From assembly GCA_036847185.1 (NCBI GenBank), contig DAIUAM010000015.1, positions 1-64,000 of the forward strand: a DNA stretch of 64,000 nt. The letters run 5' to 3'. The stretch's first letter is position 1; each line of letters begins with the position of its first letter. The notes under the pieces were generated by a model that saw only the letters and a list, made by a program, of their open reading frames with translations, was not told the DNA's origin and ran no database searches. This document shows positions 16,798 through 25,171 of this stretch, piece by piece. The DNA is from UBA4738 sp002413305. GTDB taxonomy: Bacteria > Actinomycetota > UBA4738. The translations under genes were made by a program, and so were the position numbers.

Positions 16798-17447
16798 AAG
16801 TCGTCACCGCGCTCCGGAGGCTTGGAACCCGTACGCGGGGAGAGCGTGGCGTGACCCTCGTCGAGCTCATGGTGGGGATGGCCATCATGTCGATCGTCCT
16901 GGTCGTGTGCTCGAGCCTGCTCTCCGCGGTCCAGACGGAGGTGGGGGCGCAGACGGATCGCACGACCAACAACGACCAGGCCCGCCTGGCCCTCGAGCAG
17001 ATCGACCGCCAGGTCCGTTCCGGCAACATCCTGTACGACCCGATGACCGACGACCCGGCGAAGGTCGGATACGCGGGCGGCATGTACCTGCGCATCTACA
17101 CCCAATCCAACGGGGTGCCGTTCCACTGCGCCGAATGGCGGGTGCGGAACAATCAGCTCCAAGAGCGCGAGCGTGCCCCGGGCGAGAACCTCGCATGGCC
17201 GACCGCGTGGCGTGACGTCGCCGACGACATCAGGAACGTCTCGAACAACGTCCCCGCGTTCCAGCTGGCCGCGGTCATGGCCAGTCCCGGCGTGATCAAC
17301 CCAGCCCGGACCCTCGACGTCACCATGTTGATCAACTCGACCCCGTCGAACACCCGAACGCTCGTCACGATCACCGAGAACATCACCGGCCGCAACACCA
17401 CGTACGGCTATCCGAACGCCGTGTGCGATCCCTTCGTCCCCAACTGA
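16794..17447 (+). CDS. Minor pilin, PilW-like
   Basis: A 217-aa prepilin-like protein: leader ending RTRGERG, then VTLVELMVGMAIMSIVLVVCSSLL, with Glu at +5 and the small residue at the cleavage site. The following part (ARLALEQIDRQVRSGNILYDP...) is typical of PilW/PilJ-type minor pilins that prime assembly. Two cysteines (FHCAEW and AVCDPF) could form a disulfide. ATG 16794 overlaps the stop of the large minor pilin (ATGA). It is the middle gene of a three-gene set whose products probably make the initiating tip complex. Confidence 0.82.
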   Translation: MKVVTALRRLGTRTRGERGVTLVELMVGMAIMSIVLVVCSSLLSAVQTEVGAQTDRTTNNDQARLALEQIDRQVRSGNILYDPMTDDPAKVGYAGGMYLRIYTQSNGVPFHCAEWRVRNNQLQERERAPGENLAWPTAWRDVADDIRNVSNNVPAFQLAAVMASPGVINPARTLDVTMLINSTPSNTRTLVTITENITGRNTTYGYPNAVCDPFVPN

Positions 17448-17458
17448 GAGGTGAAGCA

Positions 17459-18892
17459 ATGAACCCGATCCTCCGTCTCTGCCGGCGAGGCCACGATGAC
17501 TCCGGGATCGCCATGGTCACCGCGGTCCTGGTCACGGCCATCGTCTTCACGCTGACGATCGGGTCGTTCGAGCTGGCCATCCACAACACCACCGGGAGCG
17601 CGTACGACCGGGACCGGACGCAGGCGATCCACGCTGCGAACGCCGGCATCGACCAGATGGTCGCCTACTTCAAGTCCGCCACCGGAGCCCAGGTCTGCAG
17701 CCCCCCCAGCGCGGCGTCGTCCGGCCAGCTCACGAACGCATCCGGGAGCACGATCGCCGGATTCACGGTGAAGACGACGGTGACGGGCGGGGTGTGTCCG
17801 GACAGCCCCACCCAGGTCCAGATCGACTCCACCGGCTACGCAACCGCCGCGGCCGGGGTCGTGCGCTCGACCCGCGAGATGGAGGCTCTGGTCAACGTGA
17901 AGTCCCGCGTCTTCGACCACGCCATGTTCCACGGATCCTCCACCCAGACCCTGGTGCTCGGCAACAAGACCGACGGCAACCTCTTCCTGGATGCCGACGT
18001 GTACTCCAACGCCGATGTCCAGGCGAGCAACAACATCACGATCTCCGGGGACCTGACCTCCCAACGCACCGTGTCGCTCTCGGGCAGCGCCATCGTCAAG
18101 GGCACCGTGTGGGCGGCCGGCAGCGTGCAGATGGCGAACTCCGCGTTCGTGGCCAGCAATGTGGTGGCCTCGACCAAGACCGTGCCCGTCTGCACGACAT
18201 GCGTCCCGACGACGGACCCCTACCCTGGACAGATCCGTATGAGCAACAACAGCCGGATCGCCGGGAACGCCCGGGCCGCGGGGGCCATCACCGCGGCTAC
18301 GATCGACGGGACCCAGACCGCCAACAGCCCATCCAGCCCGCCTCCCATGGAGGCCCTCCCCACCTTCACCTGGAACGCAGCCCTCAACTGGCCGGCCCCG
18401 GTCAACCAGTTCAACGCCTGCAACGGGGCGAACGGCTTCACCACGTGGTTCACCAGCAATATCTCGGCGCTCTTGGGGGCCTCGCGCATCTCGGCCACGA
18501 ACTGCACCTTCGCGCCGGCGAACAACGCCGTGATGACGCTGACGGGGAACTGGGCGGTCATCAACTACTCGGACATCAACTTCAACCAGCAGACCACCTG
18601 GCACTGCAGCGTCCAGGTCTGCAACCTCTGGCTGATCTCGACGAACGGGAACATCAGCTTCGGCCAAAACACGAACTTCGACTCGAACGTCCACGTGTTC
18701 CTCTACACGCCGAACACCGCGACCGTGGCGAACCAGAACAGCTGGTACGGCCAGGTCTATGCGGGGGTGATCAACGCGACCAACCAGTTCACCCTGGAGT
18801 ACGTGAACGCCTTCCCGCCGGGATTCTCCAGTTCGACCAACACCGGCTACGGCGTGGACACCGTGTACATCCGCGAGATCGTCCCGAACTGA
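17459..18892 (+). CDS. PilX-like minor pilin with beta-helical domain
   Basis: 477 aa. The N-terminus (DDSGIAMVTAVLVTAIVFTLTIGSF) lacks the +5 Glu of true pilins and matches the PilX type (GIAMVTA), followed by TQAIHAANAGIDQMVAYFKS, as in other PilX-like proteins. Residues about 170-260 show repeated short strands (NITISGDLTSQRTVSLSGSA..., KGTVWAAGSVQMANSAFVAS), a pattern of right-handed beta-helix or bactofilin-like folds. GAGAGGTG gives a good ribosome-binding site. It is last in the minor-pilin operon. Function beyond pilus priming is unknown. Confidence 0.75.
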   Translation: MNPILRLCRRGHDDSGIAMVTAVLVTAIVFTLTIGSFELAIHNTTGSAYDRDRTQAIHAANAGIDQMVAYFKSATGAQVCSPPSAASSGQLTNASGSTIAGFTVKTTVTGGVCPDSPTQVQIDSTGYATAAAGVVRSTREMEALVNVKSRVFDHAMFHGSSTQTLVLGNKTDGNLFLDADVYSNADVQASNNITISGDLTSQRTVSLSGSAIVKGTVWAAGSVQMANSAFVASNVVASTKTVPVCTTCVPTTDPYPGQIRMSNNSRIAGNARAAGAITAATIDGTQTANSPSSPPPMEALPTFTWNAALNWPAPVNQFNACNGANGFTTWFTSNISALLGASRISATNCTFAPANNAVMTLTGNWAVINYSDINFNQQTTWHCSVQVCNLWLISTNGNISFGQNTNFDSNVHVFLYTPNTATVANQNSWYGQVYAGVINATNQFTLEYVNAFPPGFSSSTNTGYGVDTVYIREIVPN

Positions 18893-18897
18893 CCACC

Positions 18898-18934
18898 GGC
18901 GGAGGATGGCACCGCCGAGGGGACGCCGCCCCCT
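18898..18934. terminator. GC-rich hairpins between convergent PilX-like gene and mltG
   Basis: Two small adjacent stems (GGCGG with CCGCC, 18898-18916; AGGGG with CCCCT, 18918-18934) fill the short gap between two convergent genes. They lack T-runs, so they are only probable bidirectional terminators. Confidence 0.4.
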
Positions 18935-18946
18935 GACGTGGCCCGC

Positions 18947-19987
18947 TCAGCCGTTCTTGTGGTTGAGGAAGTCCTGGTAGTTGTCGGTGAAGTACTGGCA
19001 GCTGCTGTTCGGGACCACCAGGTAGTAGAGGTAGTTCGCCTTGGCCGGGGCCAGGGCCGCCTGCAGCGAAGCCAGGCCGGGGCTCGCGATCGGCGTCGGC
19101 GGCAGCCCGGTGTGCAGATAGGTGTTGTACGGGCTGGGGAACTGCAGGTCCTTGGTGGTGAGGTTCGGCTTGTTGTTGCCCAGGGCGTACTCGACCGTGG
19201 CGTCGATCTGCAGGGCCATGCCCTTCTTCAGCCGGTTGTAGATCACCGCGGCCACCTTCGCCCGGTCCGCGTCGCACCGCGCCTCGCGCTCGATCATCGA
19301 CGCGATCACCACGACCTGGTACGGCGACATCTTCACGAGTCCCGCCCGCTGGGAGAGCTGGATCTTCGTAGCTTCGGCTTTGAACTGATCGAGCAGCCGC
19401 TGGATGACCAGCCGGTCGTTCGAGTTCTGGAGGAAGTCGTAGGTCTCGGGGAACAGGAAGCCCTCCACGGACTTCGCCCCCGGGGGGAGGTACGGCGGCA
19501 GCGAGAAGGTGCCGTCGGTCGCGTCCTTCACGAACAACTTGCTGTTGGCGCCGAGGTGCTCCGCGGCCACGGCGGCCATCTGCGAGATGGTCAGGCCTTC
19601 GGCGAAACCCACCCGCACGGACTTCACGAACGGCCCCTGTTTCAGCGCCTCCAGCACATCGGACACGCTCATGTTCGTCGTGATGTTGTTGTACTCGCCG
19701 GCATCGTACCCTGAGCCGAAGCCCCGGAACTTCGCCAACAGGCGGAACGCGAAGGCCGAACGGATCACGCCTTTCCTCTTGAGGTCGCTCGCCACCTGCT
19801 GGCCGGTCTCGCCCGGCTGGATCACGAAGTTCGCGATCTTGGTCTTCGACCCGGAGGACCCGGTCGCCCACGTGTAGTAGGCGCCCACGCCGCCGGCCAA
19901 GACCGCCAGGATCCCGACGAACACGACGAGGATGACCAGTCCGCGCCCGCGCGCGACCCGTTCCTTCCTGCGGGGATCGTCCAGCAT
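18947..19987 (-). CDS. Endolytic murein transglycosylase MltG
   Basis: 346 aa. A short cytoplasmic N-terminus, one membrane helix (about residues 15-38, GLVILVVFVGILAVLAGGVG) and an extracellular YceG domain. The LysM-like part has FVIQPGETGQQVASDLKRKG. The catalytic glutamate is E233 in ASMIEREA, and the following conserved VIYNRL, LQIDATVEYALG and SPYNTYLHTGLPPTPIASPG are intact. It cuts nascent glycan strands and sets their length. The mltG-ruvX-alaS order is standard for Actinomycetota. Confidence 0.95.
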   Translation of the reverse strand: MLDDPRRKERVARGRGLVILVVFVGILAVLAGGVGAYYTWATGSSGSKTKIANFVIQPGETGQQVASDLKRKGVIRSAFAFRLLAKFRGFGSGYDAGEYNNITTNMSVSDVLEALKQGPFVKSVRVGFAEGLTISQMAAVAAEHLGANSKLFVKDATDGTFSLPPYLPPGAKSVEGFLFPETYDFLQNSNDRLVIQRLLDQFKAEATKIQLSQRAGLVKMSPYQVVVIASMIEREARCDADRAKVAAVIYNRLKKGMALQIDATVEYALGNNKPNLTTKDLQFPSPYNTYLHTGLPPTPIASPGLASLQAALAPAKANYLYYLVVPNSSCQYFTDNYQDFLNHKNG

Positions 19988-20049
19988 AGCCGGGAAAGGA
20001 TACCTGCCGACCGTGCCCAGCGGGGTCGCTCGCTCGTGCCGGGCCGACC

Positions 20050-20481
20050 TCAGCGGTGCCGGTCCAGCCAGGCCTGGAGGATGATCACCGCGGCCTGCTG
20101 GTCGACCACCTCGCGTCGCCGCCGGCCCCTGATACCGGCCGCGGCCAGGCCTCGTTCGGCCTCCACCGTGGTGAGGCGTTCGTCCTGAAGCTCGACGGGA
20201 AGCCGCAGAAAGCCACCGAGGGCGTCCGCGAAGCGTTCGGCGTGGTCGGCCGCCTCGCGCGGCGCGCCGGAGAGGCTGACCGGGTGTCCCACCACGATCG
20301 CCGTGACCCCCTGGTCGCGGACCAGGGCGGCGATCGCCTGCACGTCGGAGGGCGCCCCCGTGTGGATCGTGCCCAGCGGGACGGCCAGGCGGCGGTCGGG
20401 GTCGGAGATCGCCACGCCGATGCGCGCCTGCCCGAGGTCGAGGCCAAGCACCCGTCCCGTCGAAGGGGCCGGGTCAGGCAC
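20050..20481 (-). CDS. Putative pre-16S rRNA nuclease / Holliday junction resolvase-like RuvX (YqgF)
   Basis: A 143-aa RNase H-fold protein. VLGLDLGQARIGVAISDP supplies the first catalytic Asp, VVGHPVSLSG is the second conserved strand, LQDERLTT contributes the acidic residue, and VDQQAAVIILQAWLD the last Asp. YqgF processes the 5' end of 16S rRNA and is often essential. It overlaps the end of alaS by eight bases, so the two are co-translated. Confidence 0.93.
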   Translation of the reverse strand: MPDPAPSTGRVLGLDLGQARIGVAISDPDRRLAVPLGTIHTGAPSDVQAIAALVRDQGVTAIVVGHPVSLSGAPREAADHAERFADALGGFLRLPVELQDERLTTVEAERGLAAAGIRGRRRREVVDQQAAVIILQAWLDRHR

Positions 20482-23131
20482 CGAGCAGCTCGTCCAGGCG
20501 AGCCGGGATCGCGGCCAGCGCTTCGTCGAGGGCGGCCGCGTTCGGCCCTCCCGCCATGGCCAGGGTGTCCTTGCCGCCCACCCCCCCGCCGATGACCTTC
20601 GCGGCCCGCTCCAGGAGCCGTTTCGCGGTGACCGTGGCGAACAGGCCGCCGGTGACGGAGGCGACCAGGCGCGCGCCGCGCTCCCCCGCCGTGCCGAGGA
20701 CCACCGCCCCCTTCTCGTTCCCGGAGCCGGAGAGCTTCGAAGCGACCCGGGGGGCGAGCTCCCGGAGCGCGCTCTCGTCGAGGCCGTCCAGCCGTTCGAC
20801 CACGAGCCGCACGCCCGTTCGCGCCTCGCGCGCCTTCGCCACGAGCTCGTCCACCAGCCCCGCCTGGTCCTGCCGCTTCAGGCGGCCCAGCTCGTTCTCG
20901 AGCGCCTTGATGCGCTGCATCGCGTGGCGGACCCGCTCGGGCGCCTGGGCGGGGTCGCCGGCCCCCACCACCTCGGTGATCTCCTCCAGCAGGCGCCGCT
21001 CCAGGTTCACGTGCTTCAGCGCGTCGGAGCCGGTGAGGGCCTCGATGCGCCGGAATCCCGAGCCGATGCTCGCCTCCCCTAGCACGCGGAGCAGCGCGAC
21101 CTCGCCGGTGTGGCGGACGTGCGTGCCACCGCACAGCTCGATCGAGTAGTCGCCCACCTCCACCACCCGGACCAGGTCGCCGTACTTCTCGCCGAACAGC
21201 GCCATCGCGCCCTGGCTCCGGGCGAAGTCGTACGTCGTCTCGTAGGCCCGGACGGGCTGGTCGTCCGCGAGATGCCGGTTGACCTGGTATTCGACCTCCT
21301 CCAGCTCGGAGCGCGGCACGGCCTCGTAGTGGCTGAAGTCGAACCGCAGCCGGCCGGGGGCGACCAGCGAGCCGGCCTGCCGGGCGTGCTCGCCGAGGAT
21401 CCTGCGCAGTGTGTGGTGCAGGACGTGCGTCCCGGTGTGCGATCGCGCGGTGGCCGCCCGCCGCTCGGCGTCCACCGACGACTCGGCGTCCTCGCCGGCC
21501 CGGACCTCACCGGACACCACGCGCCCCTCGTGCACGATCGTCCCGCCCGGCCCGGGACGGGTGCTTTCGACCTGCACGAGCCCTCCGGCCGTCCGGATGG
21601 TCCCGGCGTCGCCGACCTGCCCGCCGCCTTCGGCGTAGAACGGAGTCCGGTCCAGGACCAGTTGGACCTGTTGGCCCTCGCCGGCGACCTCCGCCAGCGT
21701 TCCGTCGACGACCAACCCGGTCAGGCGCCCCTCCGCGGTCAGCTCGGCGTAGCCGAGGAATTCGGTCGGTCCGGCACGCTGGGCGATGTCGCCGAGGACG
21801 CCTTCCGCCAGGTCGCCCTTCTTCGCCGCCGCCTGGCCTCGTCGCCGCTGCTCCTCCATCAGCCGCGCGAATCCGTCGGTGTCGATCCGCAGGCCCTCTT
21901 CGGCGGCCAGCTCCTGCATGAGCTGCTCCTGGAAGCCGAACGTGTCGTGCAGCCGGAAGACCGCCTCGCCCGACAGCGTGTCCGAACCTTCCTCCATGGC
22001 TTTGGCCACCTCCTGCTCGAAGAGGGTGATGCCCTGCCGGTAGGTCGCCCCGAACCGCTCCTCCTCCGACGACGCCACCTGCAGGACGAACGCCTCGTTC
22101 GACACGAGCTCGGGGTATGCCTCTCCCAGGATGCCGATGGTGGCTTGGACGAGCTCGGCCACGACCGGCTTGTCGACCCCGAGCTTGCGAGCGTGGGTCA
22201 CCAGGCGTCGAAGCATCCGCCGGAGCACGTAGCCGCGGCCCTCGTTCGACGGGAGGACCCCGTCGGCCATGAGGAACGTGGTCGCCCGCCCGTGCTCGGC
22301 GATGATCCGAAGGCTCACGTCGGTCTTGTCGTCCCGGCCGTACCGGTGGCCCGAGAGGCGTTCGGCCACCTCGACAAGCGGGGCCATCAGGTCGGTCTCG
22401 AAGACAGAGTCCCGCTCCTGCAGGACCATGGCCACCCGCTCAAGGCTCGAACCGGTGTCGATGTTCTTGCTGGGCAGGGGGCGCTGGATAACGGCGTCGG
22501 CGTCGCATTCGTCCTGCATGAACACCAGGTTCCAGATCTCGCAGAACCGGCTCTCGTCGACGTCCGGTCCGCCCTCGGGGCCGTACTTCGGGCCGCGGTC
22601 GACGAAGATCTCGCTGCACGGGCCGCAGGGGCCGGGCACGTGCATCCACCAGAAGTTCGCCGGTTCGCCCTGCTCGTCGAACCGGCCGCGGCGGACGATC
22701 CGTTCGGCCTTGATCCCCACCCGGTCGCGCCAGATGTCGGCCGCCTCGTCGTCCTCGTGCAGGACTGTCACCCACAGCCGGTCGCGATCGATGCCGTACC
22801 CCTCGGTGACCAGCTCGTACGCCCAGGCGCAGGCGTCCTCCTTGAAGTATTCGCCGAAGCTGAAGTTGCCGAGCATCTCGAAGAACGTCAGGTGGCGAGA
22901 GGTGTGCCCGACGTTCTCGATGTCGGAGGCACGGAAGACCTTCTGCGAGCTCACCGCCCGCGGGGAGGGCGGCTCCTCCACGCCCAGGAAGTACGGCTTG
23001 AACTGGTTCATGCCGGCGTTGGTGAGCAGCAGCGTGGGGTCGTTCGGGATCAAGCTCGAGCTGGGCACGATGCGGTGCGCGCGCTCCTCGAAGAAGCGCA
23101 GGAACAGCTGCCGGATCTCGTTGCCTCGCAT
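20474..23131 (-). CDS. Alanine-tRNA ligase
   Basis: An 885-aa class II synthetase. The N-terminal catalytic domain starts MRGNEIRQLFLRFFEERAHRIVPSSSL and includes MNQFKPYFLG and RHLTFFEMLGNFSFGEYFK. The editing domain has HTGTHVLHHTLRRILG and the distal CGGTHVRHTGEV, giving the four zinc/deacylation residues. A C-terminal DHHA1/C-Ala region ends the protein. Full normal length. The frame extends upstream, but ATG 23129-23131 is the canonical start. Downstream, ruvX overlaps by eight bases. Confidence 0.97.
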   Translation of the reverse strand: MRGNEIRQLFLRFFEERAHRIVPSSSLIPNDPTLLLTNAGMNQFKPYFLGVEEPPSPRAVSSQKVFRASDIENVGHTSRHLTFFEMLGNFSFGEYFKEDACAWAYELVTEGYGIDRDRLWVTVLHEDDEAADIWRDRVGIKAERIVRRGRFDEQGEPANFWWMHVPGPCGPCSEIFVDRGPKYGPEGGPDVDESRFCEIWNLVFMQDECDADAVIQRPLPSKNIDTGSSLERVAMVLQERDSVFETDLMAPLVEVAERLSGHRYGRDDKTDVSLRIIAEHGRATTFLMADGVLPSNEGRGYVLRRMLRRLVTHARKLGVDKPVVAELVQATIGILGEAYPELVSNEAFVLQVASSEEERFGATYRQGITLFEQEVAKAMEEGSDTLSGEAVFRLHDTFGFQEQLMQELAAEEGLRIDTDGFARLMEEQRRRGQAAAKKGDLAEGVLGDIAQRAGPTEFLGYAELTAEGRLTGLVVDGTLAEVAGEGQQVQLVLDRTPFYAEGGGQVGDAGTIRTAGGLVQVESTRPGPGGTIVHEGRVVSGEVRAGEDAESSVDAERRAATARSHTGTHVLHHTLRRILGEHARQAGSLVAPGRLRFDFSHYEAVPRSELEEVEYQVNRHLADDQPVRAYETTYDFARSQGAMALFGEKYGDLVRVVEVGDYSIELCGGTHVRHTGEVALLRVLGEASIGSGFRRIEALTGSDALKHVNLERRLLEEITEVVGAGDPAQAPERVRHAMQRIKALENELGRLKRQDQAGLVDELVAKAREARTGVRLVVERLDGLDESALRELAPRVASKLSGSGNEKGAVVLGTAGERGARLVASVTGGLFATVTAKRLLERAAKVIGGGVGGKDTLAMAGGPNAAALDEALAAIPARLDELLGA

Positions 23132-23162
23132 GCGGCTTAGTCTACCGAGGAGCCCGAGCCGC

Positions 23163-24503
23163 TCAGCCGACCAGGTCCCTCGCCACGATCTCCCAGAACT
23201 CCGTGGCCAGGCGGAGCGATTCGACGTCGATGCGTTCGTCGTCCCCATGGAACATCGAAGCGAAGTCGGAGAAGCTCATGCGGTCGCTGAACATGCCCGC
23301 GCCGTAGGCGACCATCCCCTTGCGCCGGAAGAACCGGGCGTCGGTCGCACCCACGATGAGGAACGGGATCGTGGTCGTCCCCGGGGCGAGCGCTTCGGTG
23401 GCCGTGCGGATCGAATCCCACAGCGGCGTGTCGATCGGCGAGGCGGTGGCCTCGTCGTCGGACAGGCCGCTGAACTCCACCTCGCCGGCCAGGTCGCCCA
23501 GCGCCTCGTCCAGCTGGCGCCGGACGTCCTCCTGCCGCTGGCCTGGCAACGTGCGGACGTCGATCTGCAGGTCGACGGTGTCCGGGATGATGTTCGTCTT
23601 GACGCCGCCGTGGAGGATGGTCGGCGCGAAGGTCGTGTGCGTGCATGCCTGCACCATGCGGGCCATCCCCACATCCGGTGACGAAGCGGCGAATCCGCGG
23701 ACTCCCGCCGGGTCCAGCAGGATGGCCGCCATCTCGGCGGGGAGGTCCGCCTGTTCCACGAACCGCCGCCACACCTCGTGGATCTCGGTCCGGGGCTGGT
23801 ACGCGGCGATGCGGCGGACCACTTCGGCCGCCTTGACCAGCGCATTGTCGGTCCGGAAGGGCATCGAACCGTGCCCCGGCGTCCCTTTGACCCGGATGGA
23901 GCACCAGTACGCGCCCTTCTCCCCCACCATGACGGGCAGCTTCGGGCCACTCTGCGAGGGGAGGGGCATCCGCATCCCACCCATCTCGGTGACCACGAAG
24001 TCGGCCAGGACGGCGTCGGGTTCGTGCTCGGTGAGCCAGCTCGCGCCGTACGTGCCCAGGGCCTCCTCGTCGGCCACGGCGAGGTACGTGAGCGTCCCCC
24101 TCGGACGCCAGCCCTCCGCGGCCAGCTTGCGGAAGGCGACCGCCATCGACGCGGTCTGGTTCAGCATGTCGACCGCACCGCGCCCCCACACCACGCCGTC
24201 CACGAGCTCGCCGGCGAAGGGATCGCGGTGCCACCCGTCGGGGTTCACCGGGACCACGTCCGTGTGGCCCATCAACAGCAGAGACGGCGCGTGTGGGTCG
24301 CTGCCCTCGATCCTCGCCACCAGGCTTCCCCGGCCGGGTCGGGGCTCGAAGCGCTCGAGGTACGCGCCCGAGCCTTCCAGGTAGGTCGCCAGGAGGTCGA
24401 CGCTTCGAACTTCTCCCCCCGAGTCCTGGGTGCCGTCGTTGACGCAGGCGTTGCGGATCAGGTGCTGGAGGAGGTCGGTGACCTCGGCGGCCCGGTCCGT
24501 CAT
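23163..24503 (-). CDS. M20 family metallopeptidase
   Basis: 446 aa. M20/ArgE-like zinc hydrolase with ordered ligands and catalytic residues: LLLMGHTDVVPV (His, Asp), GRGAVDMLNQTASM (bridging Asp), VADEEALGTYG (catalytic Glu pair), and a lid domain from about residue 200 (GTPGHGSMPFRTDNALVKA). FSDFASMFHGDDERIDVESL near the C-terminus gives the last His. Substrates in this group are dipeptides or N-acyl amino acids, not predictable here. It overlaps the small DUF6167-like gene by ATGA. Cytosolic. Confidence 0.88.
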   Translation of the reverse strand: MTDRAAEVTDLLQHLIRNACVNDGTQDSGGEVRSVDLLATYLEGSGAYLERFEPRPGRGSLVARIEGSDPHAPSLLLMGHTDVVPVNPDGWHRDPFAGELVDGVVWGRGAVDMLNQTASMAVAFRKLAAEGWRPRGTLTYLAVADEEALGTYGASWLTEHEPDAVLADFVVTEMGGMRMPLPSQSGPKLPVMVGEKGAYWCSIRVKGTPGHGSMPFRTDNALVKAAEVVRRIAAYQPRTEIHEVWRRFVEQADLPAEMAAILLDPAGVRGFAASSPDVGMARMVQACTHTTFAPTILHGGVKTNIIPDTVDLQIDVRTLPGQRQEDVRRQLDEALGDLAGEVEFSGLSDDEATASPIDTPLWDSIRTATEALAPGTTTIPFLIVGATDARFFRRKGMVAYGAGMFSDRMSFSDFASMFHGDDERIDVESLRLATEFWEIVARDLVG

Positions 24504-24739
24504 CGGCCGGCGCGATCCAGGGAGCTCCGGATCTCCTGCTCCTTCTGGTCGGCCCCCCGCCGGAACTCCTTCATCGCCTCACCCAGGAGCTGCATGGCGT
24601 CGCGGCCGGTCCCCGCGGCCTGCCGGGCGATGTTGGCCGGCGCCATCCGTTCGGCCTGTTCGCGCATCCAGCGGGTGAAGGCAAGCGCGCCGGTCACGCC
24701 GGCACCGAGCCCGACGCCGAGCCAGAACAACCGTCGCAT
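24500..24739 (-). CDS. Small membrane-anchored protein, DUF6167-like
   Basis: 79 aa: one N-terminal membrane helix (LFWLGVGLGAGVTGALAFT) and a charged amphipathic tail (AANIARQ... DAMQLLGEAMKEFRRGADQKEQEIRSS). In Streptomyces and relatives a protein of this size and plan lies at the same place, between a DUF948 gene and alaS. The family has no known function. ATG 24737-24739 is chosen over the longer frame because the extension reads into the DUF948 gene. Ends with ATGA overlap to the peptidase gene. Confidence 0.6.
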   Translation of the reverse strand: MRRLFWLGVGLGAGVTGALAFTRWMREQAERMAPANIARQAAGTGRDAMQLLGEAMKEFRRGADQKEQEIRSSLDRAGR

Positions 24740-24744
24740 CGGCG

Positions 24745-25119
24745 CTACTTGTCCTTGCGCAGCCGGCGGTACGCGCGGGACAGCCCGGCGCCCACCGCCA
24801 CCACCTTGATCAGCGGGCTGGACACCGTCTGTTCGACGATCGCCGAGAGCCGTTCGGCGCTCTGGGCGATGCGACCCGCCGACTCCATCAGCCCGTCCAC
24901 CCGTTCGAGCTCCTTGTTGACCGAACGGACGGTGGTGGTGACCTCGGACAGCAGCGGGACCGTCTCCTGCCGGACGCTCTCGATGATCATACGGGTGGCC
25001 TCCAGCAAACGGACCAGCGTCAGCGACACCCCGACCAGCACCACGGCGAAGAAGAAGGCGAAGGCCGCCCAGCTCACACCGGCAACTGCACCACCCCATG
25101 AAGCCAGCAATCCGGTCAC
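24745..25119 (-). CDS. DUF948 membrane protein
   Basis: 124 aa. One N-terminal membrane helix (about residues 18-38, AAFAFFFAVVLVGVSLTLVRL) followed by a long heptad-rich cytoplasmic or wall-facing helix (ATRMIIESVRQETVPLLSEVTTTVRSVNKELERVDGL) and a basic end (RRLRKDK). This matches DUF948 proteins conserved next to alaS in Actinomycetota and Firmicutes. The general role is unknown; envelope-stress association has been suggested for relatives. It sits five bases ahead of the DUF6167-like gene. Confidence 0.8.
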   Translation of the reverse strand: MTGLLASWGGAVAGVSWAAFAFFFAVVLVGVSLTLVRLLEATRMIIESVRQETVPLLSEVTTTVRSVNKELERVDGLMESAGRIAQSAERLSAIVEQTVSSPLIKVVAVGAGLSRAYRRLRKDK

Positions 25120-25171
25120 CCCGACTCCCTTCGCTCCGCACCAGGTTGTGTCGCCGAATCATACCCGGGGG

